This document shows, piece by piece, positions 16,843 to 25,931 of a DNA stretch of 44,656 nucleotides. Origin of the DNA: Ignavibacteria bacterium (GTDB taxonomy: Bacteria > Bacteroidota > Ignavibacteria > Kapaibacteriales > UBA4661); contig CANHDJ010000028.1 of the NCBI GenBank assembly GCA_947459425.1, positions 1 to 44,656 of the forward strand, in the 5' to 3' direction. The stretch's first letter is position 1. Each line of letters opens with the position of its first letter. The notes beneath the pieces were generated by a model, which saw only the letters and a program-made list of their open reading frames with translations, did not search any database and was not told the origin of the DNA. A program made the position numbers and the translations under genes.

Positions 16843-19401
16843 TTAGCCTTTTTTCTTTTTGCCAGCAGAAGCGCCTTTTGGTGTAGCTTTTAGGCTTTTG
16901 AGCGCTTTGCGCGTAATACCAGCGCCTGTTGTGGATTTTTTTCCTTTATTGCTTCTCTCACGGCTCGACGATGGCGATTTGCTCCTTGTTTCTTGGTGTT
17001 TATCGCTTGATCCTTGATTGCCGCTTTCGCGTCGCGCTTTCTGCTCGGTATGGTGTTCGGCAGCTTTTTTCTCTTTGCGACGTGCAGTTTTGAGAACAGC
17101 CTCCACCGAGGGCATATCCTCGTTTTGTTTATTCTTGTTCTTGTTTTTGCCTTTTTCCAGTTGTGATTTTTCCGCACGTTTCGTATTGATTTCAGCCAAC
17201 TCTTCAGCACTGACGGGGTTTCCGGTATAAATAAAATCCAACTCTCGCTTTTGCATATTCACTTTTGCGATACGCACCCGCACTTTCATTCCCATCTGAA
17301 ACTTACGCTTAGTGTACTTACCCACCAGCGAAAATTCGCGCTCATTGTGGTAGTAATAATCCGTTGGCAAATCCAAAACACGTATCAAACCTTCTGCATA
17401 GAGATCGTCCACCATGACAAAAATGCCAAAATGTGTCACGCCCGTAATCGTCCCATTAAACTCTTCGCCCAGATGCGAGAGCGCAAGCGCTGTTTGGGTG
17501 AGTTTGTTGGAGGCGCGTTCTGCTTCAGTCGAGATGCGCTCGGTTGTTGAACAGTGCGTACTGACAAGCGGCAAATGCGTAGCAAGTTCTTGAAGGCGCT
17601 CTGCATCAGGCTTCCCAAGAGCAAACTCTTTCAAAAGGCGGTGAATAATCAAGTCGGGATAACGGCGAATTGGCGAGGTGAAATGCGAGTAATGGTCAAA
17701 CCCCAAGCCATAATGCCCGATGTTGTACTCAGCATACACCGCTTTTGCCATAGCCCGCAGCATGACTTGATTGATAGGCATTCGCCCCGGATGTCCTTCC
17801 AAATTTTGCAAGAATGCGTTAATATCTTTCGAGGCAATTTTCCCCGCAATATTCGGTATCGCTACGCCAAATGAGCGCACGAGACTAAACGCCAAGCCAA
17901 GTTTGTCGGGGTCGGGTTGGTCGTGGATACGGTACATGAAGGGCAGCGTTTTTTTGAGGCGATACTGCGTCGAAAGTTTTTTCACGTGTTCCGCCACAAC
18001 ACGGTTTGCCGCCAACATAAATTCTTCCACCAGCGACGTAGCATCGGTGCGGCGCTTGAGCAGCGCCTTCACGGGCTGTTTGTATTCATCCAACACAAAG
18101 CGGATTTCGCTCGTTTCGAAATCAATACCGCCCGCCGAAAAACGCTTTTTGCGCAGTACATCGGCAAACGCATTCAGGTCGAAAATCAAGTCCTTGAGTG
18201 GGTCTTGGGCTTTGCCCTCAATTATTTCCTGCACTTCTTCGTAGGTAAAACGGCGTTTGCTGTGCATCACCGTTTCGCGGACTTCGTAGGATTTAAGCGC
18301 CCCGCGTGGGGAAAATTCCATCAGAACCGAATATGCAAGACGGTCTTCATTCGGGACAAGCGAACACATATTGCTCGACAGCGTATGCGGCAGCATCGAC
18401 ACGACACCATCCACCAGATACGTGCTGTTGCCGCGCTTGAGCGCTTCGGTGTCCAGTGCAGAGCCTTCGCGCACGTAATGGCTCACATCGGCAATGTGTA
18501 CGCCCAAGCGTATATTGCCGTTTTCCAGCTTTTCCAGTGAGAGCGCATCGTCGAAATCTTTTGCATCAACGGGGTCTATCGTGATGATTGTTGCCTCGCG
18601 CATATCCAAGCGCCGCGCAATTTCTGCATCCGCAATCGGCACGGCGACGGCTTTTGCTTCGGTTTCGACTTGCGGAGCAAAATCGCGCACCAGCTTAAAT
18701 TCTCGCAAGACCGATGAATACTCGACGCTTGGCATACCGGCACGACCCAAAATCTCGACAACATTTGCCTCCGGTGATTTCATCGGGTCGTCCCAACGGA
18801 AGAGTTCGACGATAACTTTGTCGCCATCGCCGGCATCCATCATGCGTTTGGGATGCACAAGAAAATCAACGTGGATATGGTCGTCGTCGGGAATGAAGAA
18901 CGTAAAATCACCATCGCTTTCAATTTTTCCCACAAAGCGTGTCGGGGCGCGTTCAACAATACCAATCACTTCGCCCGTGACTTTCTGCTCTTTGCGGAGC
19001 GCAAGCAATTTCACACGCACTCGGTCGCCGTTAAAAGCAGTATTGAGATTGGGACGTTTGATGGTAATGCGCGGAAATTCTGGCGAATCCGTTGCCACCG
19101 TGCCGTTATAGCCGTCAACGGTCAAAATTCCGTCGAAGGTCGTGGAGGCAACCTGTACTTCGCGGACGACCTGTTTTTTCTTGACGGATGTTTCGCCTGT
19201 GGGCGTTTCGATGCCGTATTTGCGCCGCGTGGAACGGTAAATCACTTTGTCGTCGGTGAGCTGGGTCAGCACAATGCGCAAACGCTCGAAATCTGCCGAA
19301 TCCACTGCAAAGTTAAAATGTTTGGCAACATCGTAAAGGCGAAGTGTAGCGGGGGCAGCTTTTTTGAGAAGTGCAATAATTTGGTCGTTATCTGGGAACA
19401 T
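16843..19401 (-). CDS. rnr: Ribonuclease R
   Basis: RNase R is a processive 3'-5' exoribonuclease that degrades structured RNA. The 852-residue protein has an N-terminal winged-helix part (1-75), cold-shock domains, the RNB catalytic domain with the metal-binding segment TIDPVDAKDFDDAL (near 275-290), and an S1 domain (EEFNGTITGVTHFGIFVMV). A basic low-complexity tail of about 120 residues at the C-terminus is rich in Lys, Arg and Ser. The tail, typical of RNase R rather than RNase II, probably helps in unwinding or ribosome contact. The ATG at 19401 is used. The gene is in the same direction as nuoM but separated by 220 bases. Confidence 0.96.
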   Translation of the reverse strand: MFPDNDQIIALLKKAAPATLRLYDVAKHFNFAVDSADFERLRIVLTQLTDDKVIYRSTRRKYGIETPTGETSVKKKQVVREVQVASTTFDGILTVDGYNGTVATDSPEFPRITIKRPNLNTAFNGDRVRVKLLALRKEQKVTGEVIGIVERAPTRFVGKIESDGDFTFFIPDDDHIHVDFLVHPKRMMDAGDGDKVIVELFRWDDPMKSPEANVVEILGRAGMPSVEYSSVLREFKLVRDFAPQVETEAKAVAVPIADAEIARRLDMREATIITIDPVDAKDFDDALSLEKLENGNIRLGVHIADVSHYVREGSALDTEALKRGNSTYLVDGVVSMLPHTLSSNMCSLVPNEDRLAYSVLMEFSPRGALKSYEVRETVMHSKRRFTYEEVQEIIEGKAQDPLKDLIFDLNAFADVLRKKRFSAGGIDFETSEIRFVLDEYKQPVKALLKRRTDATSLVEEFMLAANRVVAEHVKKLSTQYRLKKTLPFMYRIHDQPDPDKLGLAFSLVRSFGVAIPNIAGKIASKDINAFLQNLEGHPGRMPINQVMLRAMAKAVYAEYNIGHYGLGFDHYSHFTSPIRRYPDLIIHRLLKEFALGKPDAERLQELATHLPLVSTHCSTTERISTEAERASNKLTQTALALSHLGEEFNGTITGVTHFGIFVMVDDLYAEGLIRVLDLPTDYYYHNEREFSLVGKYTKRKFQMGMKVRVRIAKVNMQKRELDFIYTGNPVSAEELAEINTKRAEKSQLEKGKNKNKNKQNEDMPSVEAVLKTARRKEKKAAEHHTEQKARRESGNQGSSDKHQETRSKSPSSSRERSNKGKKSTTGAGITRKALKSLKATPKGASAGKKKKG

Positions 19402-19454
19402 AAAAAGGCAGAAAGTGGCGTGGCAGCTTGATTATCAGCACACGGTAAAAATTA

Positions 19455-20474
19455 TTATGAGCGAATCTTGGGCAAAATATCATCAAGGGAAGAAGCCGTG
19501 AACAAAGCCTGTAAAATTGCCGTCAATCGCTCTTGGTCGTCAAGACGGGCAAGGGATTCCGCAACATCCCTGGGCGGTTCACCAAAACGAGTCTGAATGC
19601 CGTAAAGAATATTGTCGCGGATGATTTGCAAACCTTTATCTATTCCTTGTTGCATTCCCTGCTCTAAACCTTGCTCCAAGCCCTTGAGCAGTGCATTTCG
19701 TTCAAAACTTGATAGATAGGGCATATTTTTTTTCTCCAAGATGTCAATATTGGTACGAAATTGTTCTTGTAAGCCCGGAGGCAAGGTGATAAGCCAATCA
19801 ATAAGAATGAGGATACGCAAAATATCTTGTTTACTAAAATCCTTGCGATAAAGCATCGAAGCGATTTGAAACTTCCATTTCATGCGGTTTTCTGGCGATA
19901 ATCCTTTGTCCAGCGCTTTCAAGTGCGCCATAACAATAATGGCAAATGGGTTATCGCTTGTTTCCAAATCCGACCATGCGTCCGCAAAATCAAGCATTTT
20001 TACACTTGGAAACGTGAGATGCATTGCTGAACCGAAAGCAGAATACGAGTATTCATGAGGTCTCCAAGTGGGCGAAGCATCCGTGAGCAGTGCCAGACTT
20101 GCCACAGGTTGGTCATATTTATCGAAAATGCGATAGTTGTATACGAACATCCGCTTTGCAAACTCGACTTCTGGCTGTCCCTGAATTTCGATATGCACCA
20201 AAATCCATGATTTCACGCCGCTTTGAAGCTGTACACGCACCAGTTTATCGGCATACCGCTTGCCAATTTCGCCGTCACGAACAATAGCTTGCAGTTCTTT
20301 GTCTAAAAACTCATACCCTGCCACCCAATCAATAGCTGTCGCGGCTTCAGGAAAAAAGAACGCCATAAACTCTTGGAAATAACTTTCCAAAGCGTCCTTC
20401 CAAGGTGTGTCGAAATCATTCTGCCAACGCTCAAGAATTTTTAATGCGAGATTACTAACGGACGCATTTTCCAT
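19455..20474 (-). CDS. Rpn-like PD-(D/E)XK nuclease-fold family protein
   Basis: A 339-residue protein of the RpnA/transposase_31-like PD-(D/E)XK superfamily, often annotated as 'putative transposase' or 'DUF4351'. Candidate active-site residues are D76 (RYADKLVRV) and the E96-I-Q98 of VHIEIQGQ; the E-x-Q form is common in this family. The C-terminal part has a repeated helix (GLEQGLEQGMQQGIDKGL) and a short globular end. E. coli relatives are DNA endonucleases that raise RecA-independent recombination. The ATG at 20474 is used. It sits alone between rnr and the phosphatase gene; such genes are often multicopy and mobile. Confidence 0.85.
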   Translation of the reverse strand: MENASVSNLALKILERWQNDFDTPWKDALESYFQEFMAFFFPEAATAIDWVAGYEFLDKELQAIVRDGEIGKRYADKLVRVQLQSGVKSWILVHIEIQGQPEVEFAKRMFVYNYRIFDKYDQPVASLALLTDASPTWRPHEYSYSAFGSAMHLTFPSVKMLDFADAWSDLETSDNPFAIIVMAHLKALDKGLSPENRMKWKFQIASMLYRKDFSKQDILRILILIDWLITLPPGLQEQFRTNIDILEKKNMPYLSSFERNALLKGLEQGLEQGMQQGIDKGLQIIRDNILYGIQTRFGEPPRDVAESLARLDDQERLTAILQALFTASSLDDILPKIRS

Positions 20475-20528
20475 AATACCCTTTCACTCAGGCAAGTTAC
20501 GAAAATTTCTCCTGCTTTCGGGAAAATG

Positions 20529-22853
20529 TTAATGCTGTACCACAATCGGGCGCGTTATCACGGTCTGCGGCGTGACGATACGGCACGTGTACGCCCCGCT
20601 TGGCAAGGCGCTTGTTTCCAGCATAACCGTTATATTGCCTTCCTGCATTTGCCCATCCACAAGCCGCGTCACCATGCGCCCTGCGGCATCATAGAGCGCA
20701 ATACTCACAGGCTGGGCGCTCAAAAGCGTATAGTTGATGTAACCAACGGTATTCATCGGGTTCGGATAGCAGCCCAAAAGCAGTATGGAAGCACCTTTGG
20801 TGGGCGGAATATCTAGCAAAGCGCTCTGCGGAGCGGTGTTTTGCGGAGGAACGTCGCCCAGTGCCACCGCAAGCGTCGTCCGAAGCGGTCTGGCAGGTGC
20901 GGGAATTGCTTGTTGTGCTTTCGGTGGTGCTGGCGTGTTGGAGCGCGTGAGGTTGCTTTGTCCGCTTAGGGTCAAAAAGCCGCCACCAAAGCGTTCCCGC
21001 GTGGATGGAATCAAAACAGTGTCCATGTACCAATAATCGCCCTGCGTTCGTTCCGGCGTGATGTCTAGCAGCGTATAACCATGATCGGTCAAATTCATAT
21101 TTTTCAAATGGCGATTTTGCTCACGGAGCGCATCGCTTAAAATGCTGAGAAGTTCTTGCGTGTCGCGGGCTGCCATGATTTCCGCAAAGGCTTCGCGCTG
21201 CGGGCTGGGAAAGCCGAGAGAGCGCATTGCACCGTTAATTACGCCAAACAGCCCACCCGAGACATTTTCATCAAAATTGCCCGATGAAATACTCGGACAC
21301 ATAAACTCCACTGCCACTGCGCCCTGTCCCGTTGCGGGGTTGTAGCGACTCGTGTTTGCTGCTTCCGTCGTCACATCCATCGAAAATCCCGTGTGGAAAT
21401 CGCCCGTCGCAATCACGACGTTGCGGATGTTGTTCCGTCGAATCGAATCCATGATATTGTTGCGCTCGGCGGGATAATTTGTCCACACATCGCCATAAAA
21501 CGCCTCTTGAAGCGTGTTCATCAAGGTCGGGGCAAGCACACTCAGCGCAAAGGAATACCGCCGAACTCTCTCCATATCGACGCTCTCCACAGTAATCGGC
21601 GCAAACATGACTTGATTACCCAAGACCTTCCATGTTGCGCCGGAAGCCCGCAAATTCCCCGTCAACCACGCAAATTGTCGTGCGCCAAGCATCGTGCGTT
21701 TGGGATTGGCGATAGAATCTTTCGAGGCTTGCGAAGCAGACGGAAGTACGCCAATAACCTGCTCTTCGCGTCCTTCCAAGCGCGTGTCGAGCATGAACAA
21801 ATCCACCAAATTACCAAAAGCAAACTGGCGATAAATGATTGTATCGGCGTTCTCCCGCGTGGGAAGCCACTCGTAGGCGACGCGCTTGCTAATGGCTTTC
21901 CGAACATCCCATTTGCCTTCGGTGGCTGCCTGATGATTTTCCGCGCCATTCATGTAGGAATCATTTGCCGATTCGTGGTCGTCCCAGACGTGAATCATCG
22001 GGTGCTGTTGGTGCAAACGGCGGAGATTCTCGTCGAGACGGTATTGGCTGTATCGGGTGCGGTAATCGCCAAGCGAGACGATTTCATTTGCCGGGATGCT
22101 TACACGCCCAATACGCAAGCCCGTTTTGCCGCCATAGCTTGTTTCGGAGGCATTGTACTCATAAATGTAATCTCCCAAATGCAGCACTGCATCAAGGTCA
22201 TTTCGCGCAGCAATCCGCCCGTAGGCATTGAAAAAACCATGCGGATAACTGCTACACGACGTGATGGCAAGACGTACCTGTCGCACCGCCGCCGTTGGCA
22301 GGGGCAGCGTTTTAGTGCGCCCAATAAGCGAATTTGCGCCGAGCGCCGTGAACATATAGTAGTAGGTTTTATCGGCATCCAAGCCCTGTGCATCCACCTT
22401 TACGGTATAATCCCGTGCAGCAGTCGTCGTAAACGTTCCCGATGTGACGACGCTTTGCATTGCTGTATCTAACGCCACTTGCCAACGAACCTGTACAGGA
22501 AGATCGGGGGCGCTTGGTGTGACGCGCGTCCAGAGGATAACGCGGTCATGCAAAGGGTCGCCCGAAGCTACGCCGTGATAGAACGGGCGCAAGGTGGAAT
22601 CTATTGCCGTCAGCATTGCTGCGCCTTTGCGCTTGGATTGGAGAACGGCGACGTTTTCGGCAAGGTGCGCGTCTTGCACGGGTGCGCTCGCACCTTTGTC
22701 GAGAAGGCGGATGGGGGGGAGATTTTTGAGATATTCCGGCGAAACCCGCGAAAGATCGGGAAGGTCTGCGGAGGAAGCCGGAAAGCCATGCTGCGCTAAA
22801 AGAGGAGCAATTCTGACGAGGCAAATCAAGCAAGATATGGCAAAATAGCGCAT
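20529..22853 (-). CDS. phoD: Secreted PhoD-like alkaline phosphatase with T9SS C-terminal sorting domain
   Basis: A 774-residue secreted phosphodiesterase/phosphatase. It has a signal peptide (1-20, ending LLAQ), a PhoD N-terminal domain beginning GVASGDPLHDRVILWTRV (near 94), and the metallophosphatase core with LGDYIYEY, HVWDDHESANDSY and ATGDFHTGF, which supply the Fe/Ca ligands. The last 80 residues (from CYPNPMNTVGYINYTL to a short basic end) form a Por/type-A sorting domain used by the type IX secretion system for export to the cell surface. It probably frees phosphate from organic phosphate esters outside the cell. No Pho-box was searched for. Confidence 0.93.
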   Translation of the reverse strand: MRYFAISCLICLVRIAPLLAQHGFPASSADLPDLSRVSPEYLKNLPPIRLLDKGASAPVQDAHLAENVAVLQSKRKGAAMLTAIDSTLRPFYHGVASGDPLHDRVILWTRVTPSAPDLPVQVRWQVALDTAMQSVVTSGTFTTTAARDYTVKVDAQGLDADKTYYYMFTALGANSLIGRTKTLPLPTAAVRQVRLAITSCSSYPHGFFNAYGRIAARNDLDAVLHLGDYIYEYNASETSYGGKTGLRIGRVSIPANEIVSLGDYRTRYSQYRLDENLRRLHQQHPMIHVWDDHESANDSYMNGAENHQAATEGKWDVRKAISKRVAYEWLPTRENADTIIYRQFAFGNLVDLFMLDTRLEGREEQVIGVLPSASQASKDSIANPKRTMLGARQFAWLTGNLRASGATWKVLGNQVMFAPITVESVDMERVRRYSFALSVLAPTLMNTLQEAFYGDVWTNYPAERNNIMDSIRRNNIRNVVIATGDFHTGFSMDVTTEAANTSRYNPATGQGAVAVEFMCPSISSGNFDENVSGGLFGVINGAMRSLGFPSPQREAFAEIMAARDTQELLSILSDALREQNRHLKNMNLTDHGYTLLDITPERTQGDYWYMDTVLIPSTRERFGGGFLTLSGQSNLTRSNTPAPPKAQQAIPAPARPLRTTLAVALGDVPPQNTAPQSALLDIPPTKGASILLLGCYPNPMNTVGYINYTLLSAQPVSIALYDAAGRMVTRLVDGQMQEGNITVMLETSALPSGAYTCRIVTPQTVITRPIVVQH

Positions 22854-22934
22854 AGAACTTTAAGGGAGTGGCTGAGTAAAAAATGAGGAATTGCACCGCA
22901 AAGCTAGTAAAAAAGCGACGTTTCGCCAAGAAAC

Positions 22935-24509
22935 CTACACGTTATTATTCGGAAAAACCGCCGAAAGAGATGCCGTCAAGCCGCTTGCCGTCAATGTTTG
23001 CTGGCTGTTGGCGTGTGCAAATGCGTCGCCTGCTCGTCCGTGAATGTATGCCCCCAGCGCGGCAACTTCAATCGTCTCCAAGCCCAGCAAACGGCTCTGT
23101 CCCAATAGCGCACCAATAATACCTGCCAGCACGTCGCCACTCCCAGCCGTTGCCATACCGGCGTTTCCACTCATGTTCCAATAGGAAAGCGCACCATTGC
23201 TTATGATTGTTGGCACATTTTTCAAAAGAAGCGTACAGCCGAGTTTTGCTGCCCATTCGGAAGCAAGTGTTTGTGCGGCTTCGGGGATAATCGCGTAATC
23301 GCTGCCCGTGAGCCGTGCAAATTCGCCCCGATGCGGTGTCAGGACGATATTTTGGCGCAAAGGGAGAAATGCTCCATCGCCCAAAATCAGCGCCCGCAAG
23401 CCATCGGCATCAACAACAACAGGCGTTTCCGGCGATGTTTGTGCCAGTAATTCCCGCACCACATCAAGTGTTTCCGCATCAGTGCCGATTCCGGGACCAA
23501 TGACCAACGCCGTGCTTTTTTCGCAGGCTTCCTGCAAAAAAGGAAGTGCCGTACGAGATATTGCGCCATTGGCATTGGTGGGAAGTGTGTGGGTGATGAT
23601 TTCCGGCTTCACAGCAGCATGAATGCGGGGCGCGTACAATCGCACTAAGCCCGCACCCGCTTGAATACACGCATTCGCCGCAAGAGCCGGAGCGCCCGCC
23701 ATTGCTAGTGTTCCGCCAATAATTGCCACGCTGCCAACATCGTGTTTTGTTGCCCGGCGCGGGCGTTTACCCAAAAGCCGCACAATATCACTATCTTCCA
23801 GAACCCGCACCGTTGCTTGTTGCTCAAGGAATGACGCGGGTATGCCGATTGGAACGGTCATAATTTCTCCACACACATCCGGCGCATCATTCAGCAATAA
23901 TCCCGTTTTGAGCGCTGCCATGCTAACAGTATAATCGGCGCGAAAGCAGTTTTCATGCGCTTTTCCCGTTTCGGCATTCAATCCCGTGGGAATATCAACT
24001 GCGATGGCAAGTGAGCGCGAGCGCCTATTTTGGCGAATCTTCTCCACAATAGTTGCCGCAATGCCGCGCAGCAACTCGCTTCCACCGTTGCCAATGAGAG
24101 CATCAATCACGCAATCCGCGTCCATTTCGATTGCACAAGCCATTTCTACGGTGGAAATATGCCGTGTGCGGATACCATGCGTTTCCAGCAAGGTAAAGTT
24201 CATGCGGGTTTCAGCACTCATTTTCTCCACCGCGCCCGTCCAAAGCACCTCTACATCAAGCTCGGCACAATGCGAAAAATGCCGCGCCAGCACAAAACCA
24301 TCACCGCCATTATTACCCGAACCGCAGAAAATCATCAGTCGCGGATGCGTGATGTGATGCGCCTTGCAATGCCGCTCTACCAAAGGACGCATTATCTCAA
24401 ATGCCGACCGAGCGGCGTTTTCCATCAGCAGTGCCGCCGGAATCCCCAGCGTTTGGATGGCGTATTCGTCGCCAGTACGCATTTGTGCGGGTGTGAGAGC
24501 AATTTGCAT
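22935..24509 (-). CDS. nnr: Bifunctional NAD(P)H-hydrate repair enzyme (epimerase plus ADP/ATP-dependent dehydratase)
   Basis: Nnr repairs hydrated NADH and NADPH. The 524-residue protein joins the YjeF N-terminal epimerase domain (about 1-220; FCGSGNNGGDGFVLARH, VDIPTGLNAETGKA) and the C-terminal dehydratase domain of ribokinase fold (about 240-520; SVAIIGGTLAMAGAP, VIGPGIGTD, TAGSGDVLAGIIGALLGQ). Both active regions look intact. The ATG at 24509 begins MQIALTPAQMRTGDEYAIQ, the usual start. It lies between two predicted T9SS cargo genes on the same strand, 11 bases after the hydrolase stop codon, so it is probably co-transcribed with that gene although unrelated in function. Confidence 0.96.
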   Translation of the reverse strand: MQIALTPAQMRTGDEYAIQTLGIPAALLMENAARSAFEIMRPLVERHCKAHHITHPRLMIFCGSGNNGGDGFVLARHFSHCAELDVEVLWTGAVEKMSAETRMNFTLLETHGIRTRHISTVEMACAIEMDADCVIDALIGNGGSELLRGIAATIVEKIRQNRRSRSLAIAVDIPTGLNAETGKAHENCFRADYTVSMAALKTGLLLNDAPDVCGEIMTVPIGIPASFLEQQATVRVLEDSDIVRLLGKRPRRATKHDVGSVAIIGGTLAMAGAPALAANACIQAGAGLVRLYAPRIHAAVKPEIITHTLPTNANGAISRTALPFLQEACEKSTALVIGPGIGTDAETLDVVRELLAQTSPETPVVVDADGLRALILGDGAFLPLRQNIVLTPHRGEFARLTGSDYAIIPEAAQTLASEWAAKLGCTLLLKNVPTIISNGALSYWNMSGNAGMATAGSGDVLAGIIGALLGQSRLLGLETIEVAALGAYIHGRAGDAFAHANSQQTLTASGLTASLSAVFPNNNV

Positions 24510-24520
24510 AATGAATTTTG

Positions 24521-25873
24521 TTAGCGTTGCACAAGAAAGGGAAGCGTTTGCTGAGGCGCTCCATCAAGCAAAAAACGGCAGAAATACACACCGCTTGGCA
24601 AGTTTTCCAGAGAAAGCGGAATTTCGTGCGCTCCTGTGTGAAGCGCCTTCGGTGCAAGCGTGAGGCGTGGAGCGCCGAGTACGTCCACCACCGTCACAAC
24701 GAGTGTGTGAGCGCTTGTAAGCGATAATGCCAGCGCAGCACCATCGGAAGCGGGCTGCGGGGTAATACGCGCTGCAAACGTTGGTGCGGTCTGCATAACG
24801 GAGGTTATTTGCAACGAACAATAGCTGCGGCGCGGGTTGGTGGCGTTGTCGCAAGAAAACGTTGTGCGCGGGGCGCTTGCAAGCGGTTTGGGGCGGTCTG
24901 TCGCGGACATCGGTTTAATGGCGCGTCCCGCCAGACTGCCCATAAATACTTGCTCCGCGCTGCCATTGCCGAGAGCAACATTTTTTGCCACCGTATTTGC
25001 CGGATTGAAGGTGTATTGCATGAGTGCGTCCAAGGGACGAAAAACGGCGTAGTAATCGTAGGCATCAAACGCCCCGCCTGCTGGCGTATTAACGGTACAG
25101 AGACTGTGTCCGGCGCTGTAAACGTAATTTTGCACCGTATCGGCGAAAACCGTGATGAAATCTTTCTCCGCGTCGGGAATAGCGATATTGAGAAAAATAT
25201 CCATTGCCAATCGGTGGTCGTTTGTGGCATCGTCGGCGTAAATTTGCATGAGCAGTTTGGTGTCACTGGGGAAGCTGCGAAGCTGCTCTTGCGTTGTTTC
25301 GAGAGCATACCAAGGAGCCATTGGGAAAAGAAATCTTCCGCGTCCGCCCCAACCGCGCTGCGTGAATGCTTTGTGCGCAATACTTGGAATTGCACCTGCG
25401 CCAAAAGAATGTCCCGCAAAGCCGATGCGTGTCGAATCAATCACATTCGGAAAGCGTCGTACCGCCTCGGCAAAGCCACTGTCCATTGTGCGGTAGAGCG
25501 CTGCGGTGTTAATCGAAATAGGGTATGGGACAAAAACTGCTGTGTAACCTCGTGAAACCACGTTCCGCAGGAGTTCACCATAAAAGCGTGGGTCATTGCC
25601 GCCAAAGCCGTGCGCAAAGAGCAACGTCGGGCGTGGCGAGGTTGTGCCACGCGGATAATAAACCTCGACATTTCGCGTCATGCCACTGCCTTCCCAGCCC
25701 GATGCAGGAAAGAACAGCGTGTCAATGGCGAATGTGCCATCTGCCCCGAAACCGCTTGTGATGCGGCTTACGGGGCCACGATAGGTACTTTGCGCCATGG
25801 AGATTTGCGGTGCAAACGCAGTGAAGAGTACGGCACTGCATAGAAGGGCAAAAATACTGGTGAGAAGGTGCAT
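24521..25873 (-). CDS. Secreted alpha/beta hydrolase with T9SS-type C-terminal domain
   Basis: A 450-residue secreted hydrolase. A signal peptide (1-27, ending FAPQISMAQ) is followed by an alpha/beta-hydrolase core: HGFGGNDPRFYG supplies the oxyanion hole and GHSFG the nucleophile Ser156. It resembles chlorophyllase/dienelactone-hydrolase-like and PAF-acetylhydrolase-like proteins; the substrate is not known. The C-terminal 80 residues (ITPQPASDGAALALSL..., ending with a short basic tail) look like a Por secretion sorting domain. The ATG at 25873 is used. It is followed by nnr after 11 bases. Confidence 0.85.
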   Translation of the reverse strand: MHLLTSIFALLCSAVLFTAFAPQISMAQSTYRGPVSRITSGFGADGTFAIDTLFFPASGWEGSGMTRNVEVYYPRGTTSPRPTLLFAHGFGGNDPRFYGELLRNVVSRGYTAVFVPYPISINTAALYRTMDSGFAEAVRRFPNVIDSTRIGFAGHSFGAGAIPSIAHKAFTQRGWGGRGRFLFPMAPWYALETTQEQLRSFPSDTKLLMQIYADDATNDHRLAMDIFLNIAIPDAEKDFITVFADTVQNYVYSAGHSLCTVNTPAGGAFDAYDYYAVFRPLDALMQYTFNPANTVAKNVALGNGSAEQVFMGSLAGRAIKPMSATDRPKPLASAPRTTFSCDNATNPRRSYCSLQITSVMQTAPTFAARITPQPASDGAALALSLTSAHTLVVTVVDVLGAPRLTLAPKALHTGAHEIPLSLENLPSGVYFCRFLLDGAPQQTLPFLVQR

Positions 25874-25931
25874 AATCTGGAGGAGGTGGTGAATGGTAAA
25901 TTGTTCTCACGATTAAGTTTGAAGCCAAAAA

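Noticed and set aside
21393-22472. 359-residue plus-strand frame opposite the PhoD-like gene
   Set aside because: Antisense shadow; the minus strand carries intact PhoD motifs and the plus frame has none.
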